From Candidatus Thorarchaeota archaeon (GTDB taxonomy: Archaea; Asgardarchaeota; Thorarchaeia; Thorarchaeales; Thorarchaeaceae): a DNA stretch of 64,000 nt. The notes beneath the pieces were generated by a model that saw only the letters and a list, made by a program, of their open reading frames with translations, was not told the DNA's origin and ran no database searches. Shown in pieces: positions 1-8,981 of the stretch. The translations under genes and the position numbers were made by a program. The DNA lies in assembly GCA_029855935.1 (NCBI GenBank), contig JAGSHN010000018.1, positions 1 to 64,000 of the forward strand, written 5' to 3'. Position 1 is the stretch's first letter, and each line of letters opens with the position of its first letter.

Positions 1-1143
1 CACGAGAAGGGGATTGAGTACGGGCATATCATAGCTGACTACAAGAGATGGCCTCTCCTCGTCGACTCAGCAGGCCGGACACTGAGCCTCCCACCGATAA
101 TAAACAGCAACGATCTGGGGCGTGTGACAGAGGACACGCACGACATATTTGTGGAAGTGACAGGGACGCACCTCCTGACAGTGGAGCAGACACTGAACAT
201 CATGGTCACATCGCTCGCGGAACGCGGGGGGCGTATCGGGTCAGTGACAATCACGTACCCGAACGGCACCGTGCAGGAGACTCCCAACCTGCGCCCCCAG
301 ACAATGGATCTGCCTCTCGATGACATCCGTTCCCTGACAGGGCTGGACCTCACAGGCGAGAAGATTGTCGAGGCCCTTCAGAAGATATGCTACGGAGCCC
401 GTCTGATTGGCAAGAAGAGGGTGAGGGTCTCTATCCCGGCGTTCAGGGTGGACATCCTGCACCCCGTCGATGTGATAGAGGATGTAGCCATCGGCTACGG
501 CTTTGACCGCATCGAGGCCACGATGCCCTCAACAATGACCGCCGGAAGACTCAGACCTATCACACGGCTGAAGAACAAGTGCAGGGACCTGATGGTGGGT
601 GCAGGATATCAGGAGATCCTCAGTTACGTGATGACATCACCAGAGGTGCTGAACACCAAGATGCTGCGTGACAGGCCTATTGTCAGGGTGGGCAATCCAA
701 AGAGTGCGGAGTTCTCGGCCCTGAGGAACTCCCTTCTGCCAATCCTGATTGACTTTGCTGCAGCAAATCAACATGCCGACTACCCGCAGAAGGTGTTTGA
801 GGTGGGTGATGTTGTCATCCCAGACGAGACCAAGGAGACACGCGTGCACCACGAGTCTGTCGTGTGCGGCCTGGTTGCCGACACAAGGATCAATCTGACG
901 GACCTGATGAAGGACATCGGCTTTCTACTCAGAGGGATGGATCTCGATGGCAGATTTCGGTTCAAGACGCGACAGGATCCGAGCTTCATCGCAGGACGAT
1001 GTGGAACCATAGTTGTAGACGGTGCCGAGGTCGGCTACTTTGGAGAGGTCTCACCAGAGGTACTCACCAACTTTGAGATGGGCAGACCCGTCATGGCCTT
1101 TGAGTTGGTGCTGCCGGAGGAGGGGACCTGGGACAAGACCTAG
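1..1143 (+). CDS. pheT: Phenylalanyl-tRNA synthetase beta subunit, C-terminal part (5' end outside window)
   Basis: Frame 1 is open from base 1 (HEKGIEYGHIIADYKRW...), continuous with the 124..1143 ORF; motifs such as DILHPVDVIEDVAIGYGFDRIEATMP and the C-terminal core GYQEILSYVMTSPEVL are typical of archaeal PheT. Confidence 0.93.
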   Translation, partial: HEKGIEYGHIIADYKRWPLLVDSAGRTLSLPPIINSNDLGRVTEDTHDIFVEVTGTHLLTVEQTLNIMVTSLAERGGRIGSVTITYPNGTVQETPNLRPQTMDLPLDDIRSLTGLDLTGEKIVEALQKICYGARLIGKKRVRVSIPAFRVDILHPVDVIEDVAIGYGFDRIEATMPSTMTAGRLRPITRLKNKCRDLMVGAGYQEILSYVMTSPEVLNTKMLRDRPIVRVGNPKSAEFSALRNSLLPILIDFAAANQHADYPQKVFEVGDVVIPDETKETRVHHESVVCGLVADTRINLTDLMKDIGFLLRGMDLDGRFRFKTRQDPSFIAGRCGTIVVDGAEVGYFGEVSPEVLTNFEMGRPVMAFELVLPEEGTWDKT

Positions 1144-1166
1144 GGACGGCTTGAATGACTGCAAAG

Positions 1167-1180
1167 AAAACATATAAGCC
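1167..1180 (+). promoter_or_regulatory. Archaeal TATA-box-like element upstream of small GTPase gene
   Basis: gcaaagaaaacatataagcc: purine-rich BRE-like stretch plus catataag about 50 nt upstream of the start codon. Confidence 0.4.
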
Positions 1181-1228
1181 ACTGACCAGAGTGAACTTCG
1201 GCGGTTCCCGCATGGAGGCACCGAATCT

Positions 1229-1822
1229 ATGAGTGCGAGGCCTTCGCCCTCCGATGATGACGAGGACGACACTGGGAGTTTCAAGTTCCGAGTGGTCCTC
1301 TTGGGGGAGGAGGGAGTAGGAAAGACCTCCCTTCTCAGGAGGTTCACAGAGAACTCTTTCGACCCCGAGTACAAGCAGACCATAGGTACGACCTTTGCGT
1401 CGAAGTCGGTCTCCGTGAGATGCAAGGATGGATACACGCGTACCGTGAACCTTGTAATATGGGATATGGGAGGGCAGGACACATACAAGGAGCTGAGGCG
1501 TCGCTTTATGAGGGGTGCGGCTGGCGCTGTCATCGTCTACGATGTGACACGCCCAGAGACATTCATGGCGATGAACAACTGGTTTGAGGCCTTTAGGAGC
1601 ACATGTCCTGGGGCCGATGTAATCATCTGTGCCAACAAGATAGACCTTGAGGACCAGCGAATGGTGCCGATAGAGCCGGGACTGATGCTCAGAGACTGGT
1701 TCCAAGCAGAGTACTACGAGACCTCTGCGAAGACGGGTCATCTGGTCGCTGATGTCTTTGCAAGACTGGCAGAGATAATGTTGGAGAAGAAGCTGAGTAA
1801 GTATGCAGAGCCAAGAATGTAG
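1229..1822 (+). CDS. Ras/Rab/Arf-superfamily small GTPase
   Basis: G1 GEEGVGKTS, G2 TIGTTF, G3 WDMGGQD, G4 NKID, G5 TSAKTG. Confidence 0.93.
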   Translation: MSARPSPSDDDEDDTGSFKFRVVLLGEEGVGKTSLLRRFTENSFDPEYKQTIGTTFASKSVSVRCKDGYTRTVNLVIWDMGGQDTYKELRRRFMRGAAGAVIVYDVTRPETFMAMNNWFEAFRSTCPGADVIICANKIDLEDQRMVPIEPGLMLRDWFQAEYYETSAKTGHLVADVFARLAEIMLEKKLSKYAEPRM

Positions 1823-1852
1823 ATACCGAGTCTGTCACGTGGTGGAGCCCCA

Positions 1853-2257
1853 ATGGTGACTGTCAGGGAATTCATGACCAACATCCTTGTGACTGCCGAT
1901 GCGGACACGCCCGTGGTGGAGGCCGCCCGACTGATGGCCGCAGAAGACATCGGCAGTCTCATAGTCACCAGCGGTGACGAGATGGTGGGGATTGTCACTC
2001 AACGTGATATCATCGAGGCACAGCTCCTCTCTCCCGAGACCTACAAGGACCTGACAGTCAGGGACATAATGGCAACTCAGGTCGTGAGCATAAGCCCTGA
2101 TGCGGATCTGTGGCACGCAATCTCGCTGATGGACCAGACTGGAAAGAAACACATTCCCGTGGTGGACAACCACGAGACCATCGGCGTCATATCTGCTACT
2201 GACATAATCAGGGTGCTGGCCACTATGAAGCTCATCGCCGACGGTGGCAAGGACTAG
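1853..2257 (+). CDS. CBS-domain pair protein
   Basis: Two CBS repeats (VREFMTNILVTADADTPVVEAARLMAAEDIGSLIV... / VRDIMATQVVSISPDADLWHAISLM...IPVVDNHETIGVISATDI). Confidence 0.92.
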   Translation: MVTVREFMTNILVTADADTPVVEAARLMAAEDIGSLIVTSGDEMVGIVTQRDIIEAQLLSPETYKDLTVRDIMATQVVSISPDADLWHAISLMDQTGKKHIPVVDNHETIGVISATDIIRVLATMKLIADGGKD

Positions 2258-2266
2258 TACAGACAG

Positions 2267-3115
2267 TCACGCTGGTTTGTACTTGGGAATCTCTGCGCGA
2301 ATCTCCTTCTTCAGCTTTAGGATGTCCCGTGCCTGAAGCTGGTGCCGCTTCTGATAGGAGGAGACGACACTGGCCCAACGGTCTATCTTGACCATTATCG
2401 GATCGCTCGGAGTCACCTTCATGATCTCGGCCTTGGCATCGTTCATCGTTGCAAGAACATCGCCAGCTATGCACCCCATTTTCATCGAGGCGATAATCCG
2501 CTCAAGCTGCTCTACGATCTTAAGCCCTTGCTCAAGCGAAACACGTGACGGCGCTGTGGCAGGAGCGGCCGCAGGGGGCGGTGCCTCCTGTGCCGCAGGA
2601 GCTGCCGCAGCTGGGGCTGCTACGGACGGCTGAGCAGGTGCCGTAGCGGCCTGTGCAGCAGCTACGGGTGCCGCTGCTGCGGGTGCTGGTGCCGGAACCT
2701 CGATGCTCTTCACCGTCTCCAAGAGCTCCTGCTTGAAGGCCTCGAGCTGCTCACCAAGGAACTTCCCGAGGAACCCAATCTCGGTCTTTATCATCTCAGC
2801 CAGTCGCTCAGTGTCTGCAGAGGCAGTGCCCTCGCCAGCGGGGGCTTTCGCACTCGTCATCGCAGGTGCTGAGAGTATCTCGTCCTTCGCTGCGCGCACC
2901 TCAGTCACAACGAGCTGAGCCAGCTCTGCAGAGAGGCTCTCCTCAGGACTGGACATGGTCTTCAGCTGCTCCAATATCTCCTCTTTTGCAATGCGCACTT
3001 CTGATTTGATCTCAGTGATGGCGCCGAGGATTGTTATCATGCGCTTGAGTGTCTCACCGAGCGCCTGGACCTTGGTCTCAATCTCGTTCAGTTTGTTGAG
3101 AAACTGCTCAGCCAT
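2267..3115 (-). CDS. Helical/coiled-coil protein with Ala/Pro-rich linker, unknown function, between two small-GTPase genes
   Basis: 282-aa ORF; N-terminal helices, AP-rich linker, C-terminal helical domain ending KKEIRAEIPKYKPA. Confidence 0.8.
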   Translation of the reverse strand: MAEQFLNKLNEIETKVQALGETLKRMITILGAITEIKSEVRIAKEEILEQLKTMSSPEESLSAELAQLVVTEVRAAKDEILSAPAMTSAKAPAGEGTASADTERLAEMIKTEIGFLGKFLGEQLEAFKQELLETVKSIEVPAPAPAAAAPVAAAQAATAPAQPSVAAPAAAAPAAQEAPPPAAAPATAPSRVSLEQGLKIVEQLERIIASMKMGCIAGDVLATMNDAKAEIMKVTPSDPIMVKIDRWASVVSSYQKRHQLQARDILKLKKEIRAEIPKYKPA

Positions 3116-3257
3116 GGTAGTCGCACCGTCCGTGTGTTGTCGAAAGGATACAAACTCACAAAAAAAGGATTTGCCACGCCGAGACTGGCCACAAAGATTC
3201 GATTGAGACTGTCAGAAGAACCATTAAATGCGGTCCCACATCCTGAGGTAGTGTTCA

Positions 3258-3866
3258 GTGGACGGTGGAACGAGTTTGGCCTCCGATAGCATCACGCACA
3301 TGTTCAAGCTCGTCGCCCTCGGTGACGGTGCGGTCGGGAAGACCAGCTGTATCAGAAGATACACCGAGGGCAGCTTCAGCGAGCAGTACATAATGACTAT
3401 CGGGACCACCTTTGCACTCAAGACACTGACAGTCGACGTGCCCGGTCGCGGCAAGGTCAATTGCCGAATTGTTCTCTGGGACCTCGCAGGACAGCCGACG
3501 TACAACGAACTTCGTAGGCGGTATATGGCCGGGTCCTCTATGGCAATCATTGTCTACGACGTGACGAGACCACAGACATTTCTGAATGTAGGAGAGTGGT
3601 ACACCCGATTCACCACAGTGTGCCCCAATGCAGTCGTTGCCGTCGTCGCGAACAAGATTGACAGGCCAGACAGGCTGGTACCGCCAGAGGCGGGCGAGAT
3701 GATCGAGAAGTGGCTGGGCGTGCTGCATTTTGAGACCTCAGCCAAGACGGGCGACAACATTGACATAATGTTTGACGAGCTCGTAAAGAGAACGCTGCTC
3801 AAGCAGGAGGAGCTCGGAATATCGACGGGCGTTCAGCTGACCGGCCGGCCCACAAAGCTAATCTGA
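3258..3866 (+). CDS. Ras/Rab-like small GTPase
   Basis: GDGAVGKTS, TIGTTF, WDLAGQP, NKID, TSAKTG; GTG start. Confidence 0.93.
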   Translation: MDGGTSLASDSITHMFKLVALGDGAVGKTSCIRRYTEGSFSEQYIMTIGTTFALKTLTVDVPGRGKVNCRIVLWDLAGQPTYNELRRRYMAGSSMAIIVYDVTRPQTFLNVGEWYTRFTTVCPNAVVAVVANKIDRPDRLVPPEAGEMIEKWLGVLHFETSAKTGDNIDIMFDELVKRTLLKQEELGISTGVQLTGRPTKLI

Positions 3867-3891
3867 GGTTCTAGTACGCCGTGACAACACA

Positions 3892-4428
3892 ATGACAAGC
3901 CGAAGAAAAATCGTCAGGGGTGCATTGGGTCACATTGCTCTATTCTTCATCAACTTCTGCGTTCTTGTAGGCGTTGTGGAGTCGTTTCAGCTTTTCAACG
4001 TTGGACTGCCCCTCCTCAACGTCATCATCCTCGGCTACATACTGATCCACACAGCTATCATGCTGTCCATACAGCTGGGCGTCCAGATTCTGGAGCTCAT
4101 CCGTATCCGAATGCCAACCCTGCTCGTGAGCTACTATTTTCAGTTCGACGACAACGAAACGATTCCAATCCCGCTACTCGACCCTACGAAGAGCCGTCTT
4201 GCGTTGATAGTGCTCTTACTGGTCCTGAGTGGAGGTCCTGTGTTCTATCCAATCTTCGCCATCTACGGATTCCTGCTCGTATATGCTCATCTTGTGAAGA
4301 TAGTGCTCGACCCCTCCACAATCCTATACTACTTCGAACTGTTCCTGAACTGGATGCCTCCGGTCTTTCTTGCCATCGTCTGCATCGTGGTAGTGTCGAT
4401 AATTGTCATAGAGCGGAGGCATCTGTGA
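3892..4428 (+). CDS. Multi-pass membrane protein, unknown
   Basis: 178-aa ORF with about 5 hydrophobic segments, immediately downstream of the GTPase gene. Confidence 0.75.
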   Translation: MTSRRKIVRGALGHIALFFINFCVLVGVVESFQLFNVGLPLLNVIILGYILIHTAIMLSIQLGVQILELIRIRMPTLLVSYYFQFDDNETIPIPLLDPTKSRLALIVLLLVLSGGPVFYPIFAIYGFLLVYAHLVKIVLDPSTILYYFELFLNWMPPVFLAIVCIVVVSIIVIERRHL

Positions 4429-5722
4429 GGGAGGACAGTACACCTTCCACGACGACTGTGTCGCGTCGTGCCGGACCTGTCGACACAAGCGCAATCCTCG
4501 ACCTCGTGTGATGGGCCATCAGAGCGAGATACTCGCGCAGGCCCCCGGGGAGGTCGTCGTACGCCTTTGAAGAGGAGCGCCAGTCTTCGATCTCCTCAGG
4601 AGTCCAGCCTTCAACGTCCTCAAGTACTGGCTCGACGCGGGCCAGCACTCTGCTGTCGGCTGGAAACCTCGTCGTCTCCTCGCCGTTGATTCGATATGCG
4701 ACACAGACCCTCAGTGGCCGAATCCCGGCGAGAACGTCGACTTTCGTGACCGCAAGAGCTGTCACACCGTTGACACGACTTGCATAGCGGAGAGCGACCA
4801 GATCAAGCCATCCGCATCTTCTCGCTCGACCCGTCACTGTACCTCTCTCACCACCACGTTCCCGCAGCTCCTCACCCATCTCGTCACTGAGTTCGGTGGG
4901 GAATGGACCAGCCCCGACGCGGGTGGTGTATGCCTTGCACACACCGAGAACATCGTGTAGAAAGGAGGGCGGCACACCAGTCCCAACTGACGCAGCAGCT
5001 GCGACGCAGTTTGAACTCGTGACAAAGGGGTACGTACCGTGATCGATGTCGAGAAGTGTGCCCTGAGCGCCCTCGAAGAGCACCTTCTTGCCACTGTCCG
5101 TTGCATTGACAAGAAACTCGCCTGTGTCGGCCACACTGTCGCGTAGTGTCATGGCCATCTGTCTCAGCCGCAGCCAAGTGCGATGCGGATGGCACTCCAC
5201 AGAGGAGCCAAACAGGCGCTCCACGCGCCCGCGCTGGTACTCGAAGAAGGCATTCCATCGGTCCTCATCACCGTTCAGTAGGTCGATCATTCGAACGCCA
5301 GAACGGAGTATCTTGTCACCGTACGTGGGGCCGATGCCACGACGAGTGGTACCGACTCTGTTCTTGCCGCGGGCCTCATCAATCAGACCATCAACCTGAA
5401 TCTGCAGCGGGGTGATGATATGTGCCCTCTCGCTCAGAACGAGGTCAACAGGTATCCCAGAACGGGCCAGCTGCTCAATCTCGTGGATGAGGACATCGAG
5501 GTCCACAACAACACCGTTTCCAATCACCGCTGTCTTACCCTGCACAACACCGCTGGGCATGATGCGGAACTTGTACGTCGTGTCGCCCACTACAACGGTG
5601 TGGCCAGCATTGCTCCCACCTTGGAACCGGGCGACGATGTCGAACCCGCCTGCGAGACAGTCGACTACTTTTCCCTTTCCCTCGTCGCCCCACTGGAGGC
5701 CCACTGTCACCAGGTTTGTCAC
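4406..5722 (-). CDS. purA: Adenylosuccinate synthetase
   Basis: VTNLVTVGLQWGDEGKGKVVD..., GGSNAGHTVV, GTTRRGIGPTYGDK; GTG start at 5722 is more plausible than the 5989 start in the ORF track. Confidence 0.95.
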   Translation of the reverse strand: MTNLVTVGLQWGDEGKGKVVDCLAGGFDIVARFQGGSNAGHTVVVGDTTYKFRIMPSGVVQGKTAVIGNGVVVDLDVLIHEIEQLARSGIPVDLVLSERAHIITPLQIQVDGLIDEARGKNRVGTTRRGIGPTYGDKILRSGVRMIDLLNGDEDRWNAFFEYQRGRVERLFGSSVECHPHRTWLRLRQMAMTLRDSVADTGEFLVNATDSGKKVLFEGAQGTLLDIDHGTYPFVTSSNCVAAAASVGTGVPPSFLHDVLGVCKAYTTRVGAGPFPTELSDEMGEELRERGGERGTVTGRARRCGWLDLVALRYASRVNGVTALAVTKVDVLAGIRPLRVCVAYRINGEETTRFPADSRVLARVEPVLEDVEGWTPEEIEDWRSSSKAYDDLPGGLREYLALMAHHTRSRIALVSTGPARRDTVVVEGVLSSLTDASAL

Positions 5723-5837
5723 CGCTGACGCCCGTGACGACCGATGGGACAGCCCAGATAACGCTTTTGGCAGGAGAGAATGCGCATTCTCACCTACGAG
5801 TTTATATCTTGGACTTGCTTCGGCTCCTCGAACGACG

Positions 5838-7196
5838 TTGAGAAGGGTAGATGTCGTAGTTGTCGGAGCCGGGACCGCCGGTTGCGTCACCGCAAGACGA
5901 TGCGCAGAGATGGGCCTGAAGACCCTCATCCTAGAGAAGAAGAAGAGGGAGGATATTGGGAAAAAGGTCTGCGGTGACGAGATAAGCAAGTCACACTTCG
6001 ACGCAACTGGAATTGACTATCCGTCTGGGGACGAGGTTTCCAGTGTGGTTTCCGGCGCAGATGTCTACCCTCCAAACCTGCAGAACGAACTCATTGTGCG
6101 TGGGTGGTCCGACTTCGATGGATGGACCGTCAACCGGTGGCGTTTCGGACAGAGATTGCTGGAAGAGGCACTCAGGGCTGGCGCGACTCTCGTGGACCAA
6201 GCAAGAGCCGGAAACCCTGAGGTCCGCGCCGATAGAGTCGTTGGCGTACGATACAGGGATGTGCAATCGGGGCAGGAAGATGTCATCAGGGCCAAGCTCG
6301 TGGTGGATGCGAGCGGCTTTGCTGCAGTCATGAGAAACAACATTGACAGCCCGCTAGTCGAGAAGAGAGTTGCCAAGGAGGACGTTGCGCTCTGTTATCG
6401 AGAGATTGTCAAGCTCCGGGTCCCCATGGCCGAACCAGAGGTAGCACGAGTCTTCCTTGGTGGAAGGTTCGCCCCTAGGGGGTATGCGTGGATCTTCCCG
6501 AAGGGGCCACAGACCGTGAACACGGGTGTCGGAATTGGAGGCGGGAGCGGAGCGAGACCGCCACGTGCCCTGTATGAGCTCTTCAAGGAAGAGTACCCGC
6601 TTCTCTATGACTGCCAAGTAATTGAGGGGGGCGGTGGAGCTGTCCCGGTGAGAAGGCCCCTGAAGAGCCTTGTTGGAAATGGTGTCGCCTTTGTGGGAGA
6701 CGCCGCTCTGCAAGTCAACCCGATCCACGGTGGAGGGCTCGGGCCGGGGATGCGTGCAGGAATCATCCTAGGAGAGGTGGCCAAGGAGGCAATCGCCAGA
6801 CGCGACACCACTGCAAGAGGTCTATGGGACTACAACATACGGTACCTGACTGGCTATGGGAGAAGACTCGCCTCGCTTGAGGTGTTCCGTCGTCTGCTAC
6901 AGCAAGTGTCGGACGATGACATCAACTTCGGTTTTGAGAAGAGGCTACTTGAGGCGGGCGATCTGATGGCAGCAAACCGTGGCGAGGGTATCCCCATGGG
7001 GCTGCTGGAGAAAGTGAGACGGCTCAAGAGGGGAATCGGCAGACTCTCGCTTCTGAGAGACCTACAGCGTGCAGCTCGCCTGATGAAAAAGATGGACAGG
7101 CTGTACCGTCGCTATCCCCACGAGCCTGACCGGCTTGAGGCTTGGAACCAGTCCGTGCTTCAGGTCATCGAGGCGGCGGTGTTCGGCCGACGATAG
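5838..7196 (+). CDS. Geranylgeranyl reductase-family FAD-dependent oxidoreductase
   Basis: LRRVDVVVVGAGTAGCVTARRCAEMGLKTLILEKKK (GxGxxG), VGDAALQVNPIHGGGLGPGMRAG; TTG start proposed, ORF track start (5412) lies antisense to purA. Confidence 0.88.
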   Translation: MRRVDVVVVGAGTAGCVTARRCAEMGLKTLILEKKKREDIGKKVCGDEISKSHFDATGIDYPSGDEVSSVVSGADVYPPNLQNELIVRGWSDFDGWTVNRWRFGQRLLEEALRAGATLVDQARAGNPEVRADRVVGVRYRDVQSGQEDVIRAKLVVDASGFAAVMRNNIDSPLVEKRVAKEDVALCYREIVKLRVPMAEPEVARVFLGGRFAPRGYAWIFPKGPQTVNTGVGIGGGSGARPPRALYELFKEEYPLLYDCQVIEGGGGAVPVRRPLKSLVGNGVAFVGDAALQVNPIHGGGLGPGMRAGIILGEVAKEAIARRDTTARGLWDYNIRYLTGYGRRLASLEVFRRLLQQVSDDDINFGFEKRLLEAGDLMAANRGEGIPMGLLEKVRRLKRGIGRLSLLRDLQRAARLMKKMDRLYRRYPHEPDRLEAWNQSVLQVIEAAVFGRR

Positions 7197-7276
7197 AGGG
7201 GATAACCTAGGACCAGCCCTTGCGAGGCGGGAAACGAGGGACCAGCGATATCGTGTCTTCAGGTGCGTGCAACAAG

Positions 7277-7323
7277 ACAAAAAGAGAGAGGGTGGGGCAA
7301 GTGTGGTCCGCCACAGACCACAC
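7277..7323 (-). terminator. Hairpin plus pyrimidine/T-rich tract downstream of radA
   Basis: Minus strand GTGTGGTC-tgtggcg-GACCACAC (8-bp perfect stem) followed by ttgccccaccctctctctttttgtc. Confidence 0.55.
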
Positions 7324-7333
7324 TCAACGGAGA

Positions 7334-8359
7334 TCACACGTCACGAATTCCGTCCTTCGTGACGATGAATACTGCCTCGCCCTCAGGCAGATTGGGCGAG
7401 TCGACAAGTCGGCAGATTCTGCGTTCGCCTTTCGACTTGCGGAGATAGCACCGTGTCTGCGGTACGTGCGCGAGAACGTGACCACCAACCGGCGCTGTCG
7501 GGTCCCCAAAGAAGGCATCCGGACGCGCCATCACTTGATTTGTGATGAACACGGCCATGTTGTTGACTTCTGCGCCACGCCCCAGATGATGGAGATGCTT
7601 GTTCAGCTTCTGCTGACGCGCAGCCAGAGTCCCCCTGCCAGTATACTCTGCGCGGAAGTGACTCGTCACGGAGTCGACTACTAGGAGCCTTGCGTTCTTC
7701 TCGGGGGCCATCTCCATCGCCTGGTCACAGAGAAGAATCTGATGGTCGGAGTTGTAGGCGCGTGCCCATATCACATTCTTCAGAACCTTTGCGGGATCAA
7801 GGCCAAGTGCCTGTGCCATATCGACAAGACGCTCCGGTCTGAACGTCCCCTCAGTGTCGATGTAGATTGCCGTCGCGTCCAGACCACCCCTCTCAGGAGG
7901 CAACTGTACGTTGACTGCCAATTGGTGTGCCAACTGGGTCTTCCCCGACCTGAACGAGCCATACACCTCGGTAATGCTCTGTGTCTCTATTCCACCGCCG
8001 AGAATCTCGTCAAGCGCCTTCGAGCCTGTGGTGATCCGCCCTGCGCTCCTCCGCCGCTCAAGCAATAGGTCAGCAGTCTCGAATCCTATGTCCAGCATCT
8101 CACGGGCAGCCTTGATTATCTTCGTGGCCGTGGTCTCGCCAATGGAGCCGGCAGCGGCCAGCTCGGACGGTGAGGCCACAGCGATTGCCTCCACACTCTT
8201 GAAGCCGGCCTCGCTCAGCCTCTTCGCGATTGCGGGACCGACACCAGGCAGGTCCGTCACATCAAGGCCCGTGACGCTCTCGGCCTCCGCATCAACAATC
8301 CCATCTGCCGCTTCGAACTCTTCATAGTCCGATTCATCAAACTCTTCGTCGGGTGATAT
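7334..8359 (-). CDS. radA: DNA repair/recombination protein RadA (ORF-track GTG start at 8260; acidic N-terminal extension open to about 8359)
   Basis: Hh[21 protein letters not shown], Walker [50 protein letters not shown]; start codon uncertain. Confidence 0.93.
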   Translation of the reverse strand: MSPDEEFDESDYEEFEAADGIVDAEAESVTGLDVTDLPGVGPAIAKRLSEAGFKSVEAIAVASPSELAAAGSIGETTATKIIKAAREMLDIGFETADLLLERRRSAGRITTGSKALDEILGGGIETQSITEVYGSFRSGKTQLAHQLAVNVQLPPERGGLDATAIYIDTEGTFRPERLVDMAQALGLDPAKVLKNVIWARAYNSDHQILLCDQAMEMAPEKNARLLVVDSVTSHFRAEYTGRGTLAARQQKLNKHLHHLGRGAEVNNMAVFITNQVMARPDAFFGDPTAPVGGHVLAHVPQTRCYLRKSKGERRICRLVDSPNLPEGEAVFIVTKDGIRDV

Positions 8360-8434
8360 CGTAAAGACCTCCCTACTTGGCCTGTGCTCTCTTCACTGAG
8401 ATCTACGTTGGCCGAGCTCCATACTCTCTGGAGG

Positions 8435-8444
8435 TTATAAAAAG
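8435..8444 (-). promoter_or_regulatory. TATA box for radA
   Basis: Minus-strand ctttttataa; predicted TSS about 25 nt downstream (about 8413), leaving about a 50-nt leader before the RBS gggagg. Confidence 0.45.
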
Positions 8445-8562
8445 AGCACGAACTGGAACGCCGAGTGACATTAGGTCGACCGCAACGTACGCCATCGTGG
8501 TTGATCGGGCAAGCAATCGGCGGATCAGCGACAGCCGAAACAAGACGGCAGCAGTTCGATTC

Positions 8563-8874
8563 TCAGTCTGTGTGCGTCATCGTGACAAGGATGAACTCCT
8601 CTTGGGGAGCTATCTTGATGCCGCCCTGCGTCGTCTGGATCTGAATGAACCGCATCTCGGCGCCCTCATTGACCTGAGAGATCACCTCTTTCGTCTTTCC
8701 AATCAGAGCACTAAGCAGCGCCGAGATCTCCTCAGCCCGCTCCATCGTGACTCCCCAGCTATTGATTGGAAATCCCTCCGGGCTGATGAAGAGCGCAGCA
8801 TAGACATCAGGAAACTTGCTGGTTATGTTTTGAATGATTCGCTCGAAGATCTCGCGTTTCGGCATCGCTGGCAT
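8563..8874 (-). CDS. Roadblock/LC7-domain protein
   Basis: 103-aa; VYAALFISPEGFPINSW...EISALLSALIGKTKEVISQV...IKIAPQEEFILVTMT pattern typical of Roadblock/LC7 fold. Confidence 0.75.
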   Translation of the reverse strand: MPAMPKREIFERIIQNITSKFPDVYAALFISPEGFPINSWGVTMERAEEISALLSALIGKTKEVISQVNEGAEMRFIQIQTTQGGIKIAPQEEFILVTMTHTD

Positions 8875-8981
8875 GTTGAGTTCACATCCGCGGGCTTAGC
8901 GTCCACGGAGGGAGTGTTGAGTACGCGAAGAAAAGCTTTGTGCTTACATATTTTGCCAAAACCTATAGGTAGGATGAGATA

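Noticed and set aside
1051-1741. Minus-strand ORFs 1051..1533 and 1091..1741
   Set aside because: Antisense shadows of the clearly coding small GTPase gene.
5412-5837. N-terminal 142 aa of the 594-aa ORF 5412..7196
   Set aside because: Lies antisense to purA and does not resemble a flavoprotein N-terminus; the Rossmann GxGxxG begins right after the TTG at 5838.
5723-5989. 89-aa N-terminal extension of the purA ORF
   Set aside because: Low-complexity shadow sequence overlapping the divergent promoter and start of the reductase; PurA starts naturally at VTNLVTVGLQWGDEGKGK.
8361-8422. Upstream ATG (8422) in the RadA frame followed by TGA, considered as stop-codon readthrough
   Set aside because: The predicted TSS from the TATA box lies downstream of this ATG, so it is unlikely to be in the transcript.
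8545-8575. tRNA T-loop-like GTTCGATTC near 8551
   Set aside because: No matching acceptor, anticodon or D-arm could be assembled around it and it overlaps the roadblock gene end.
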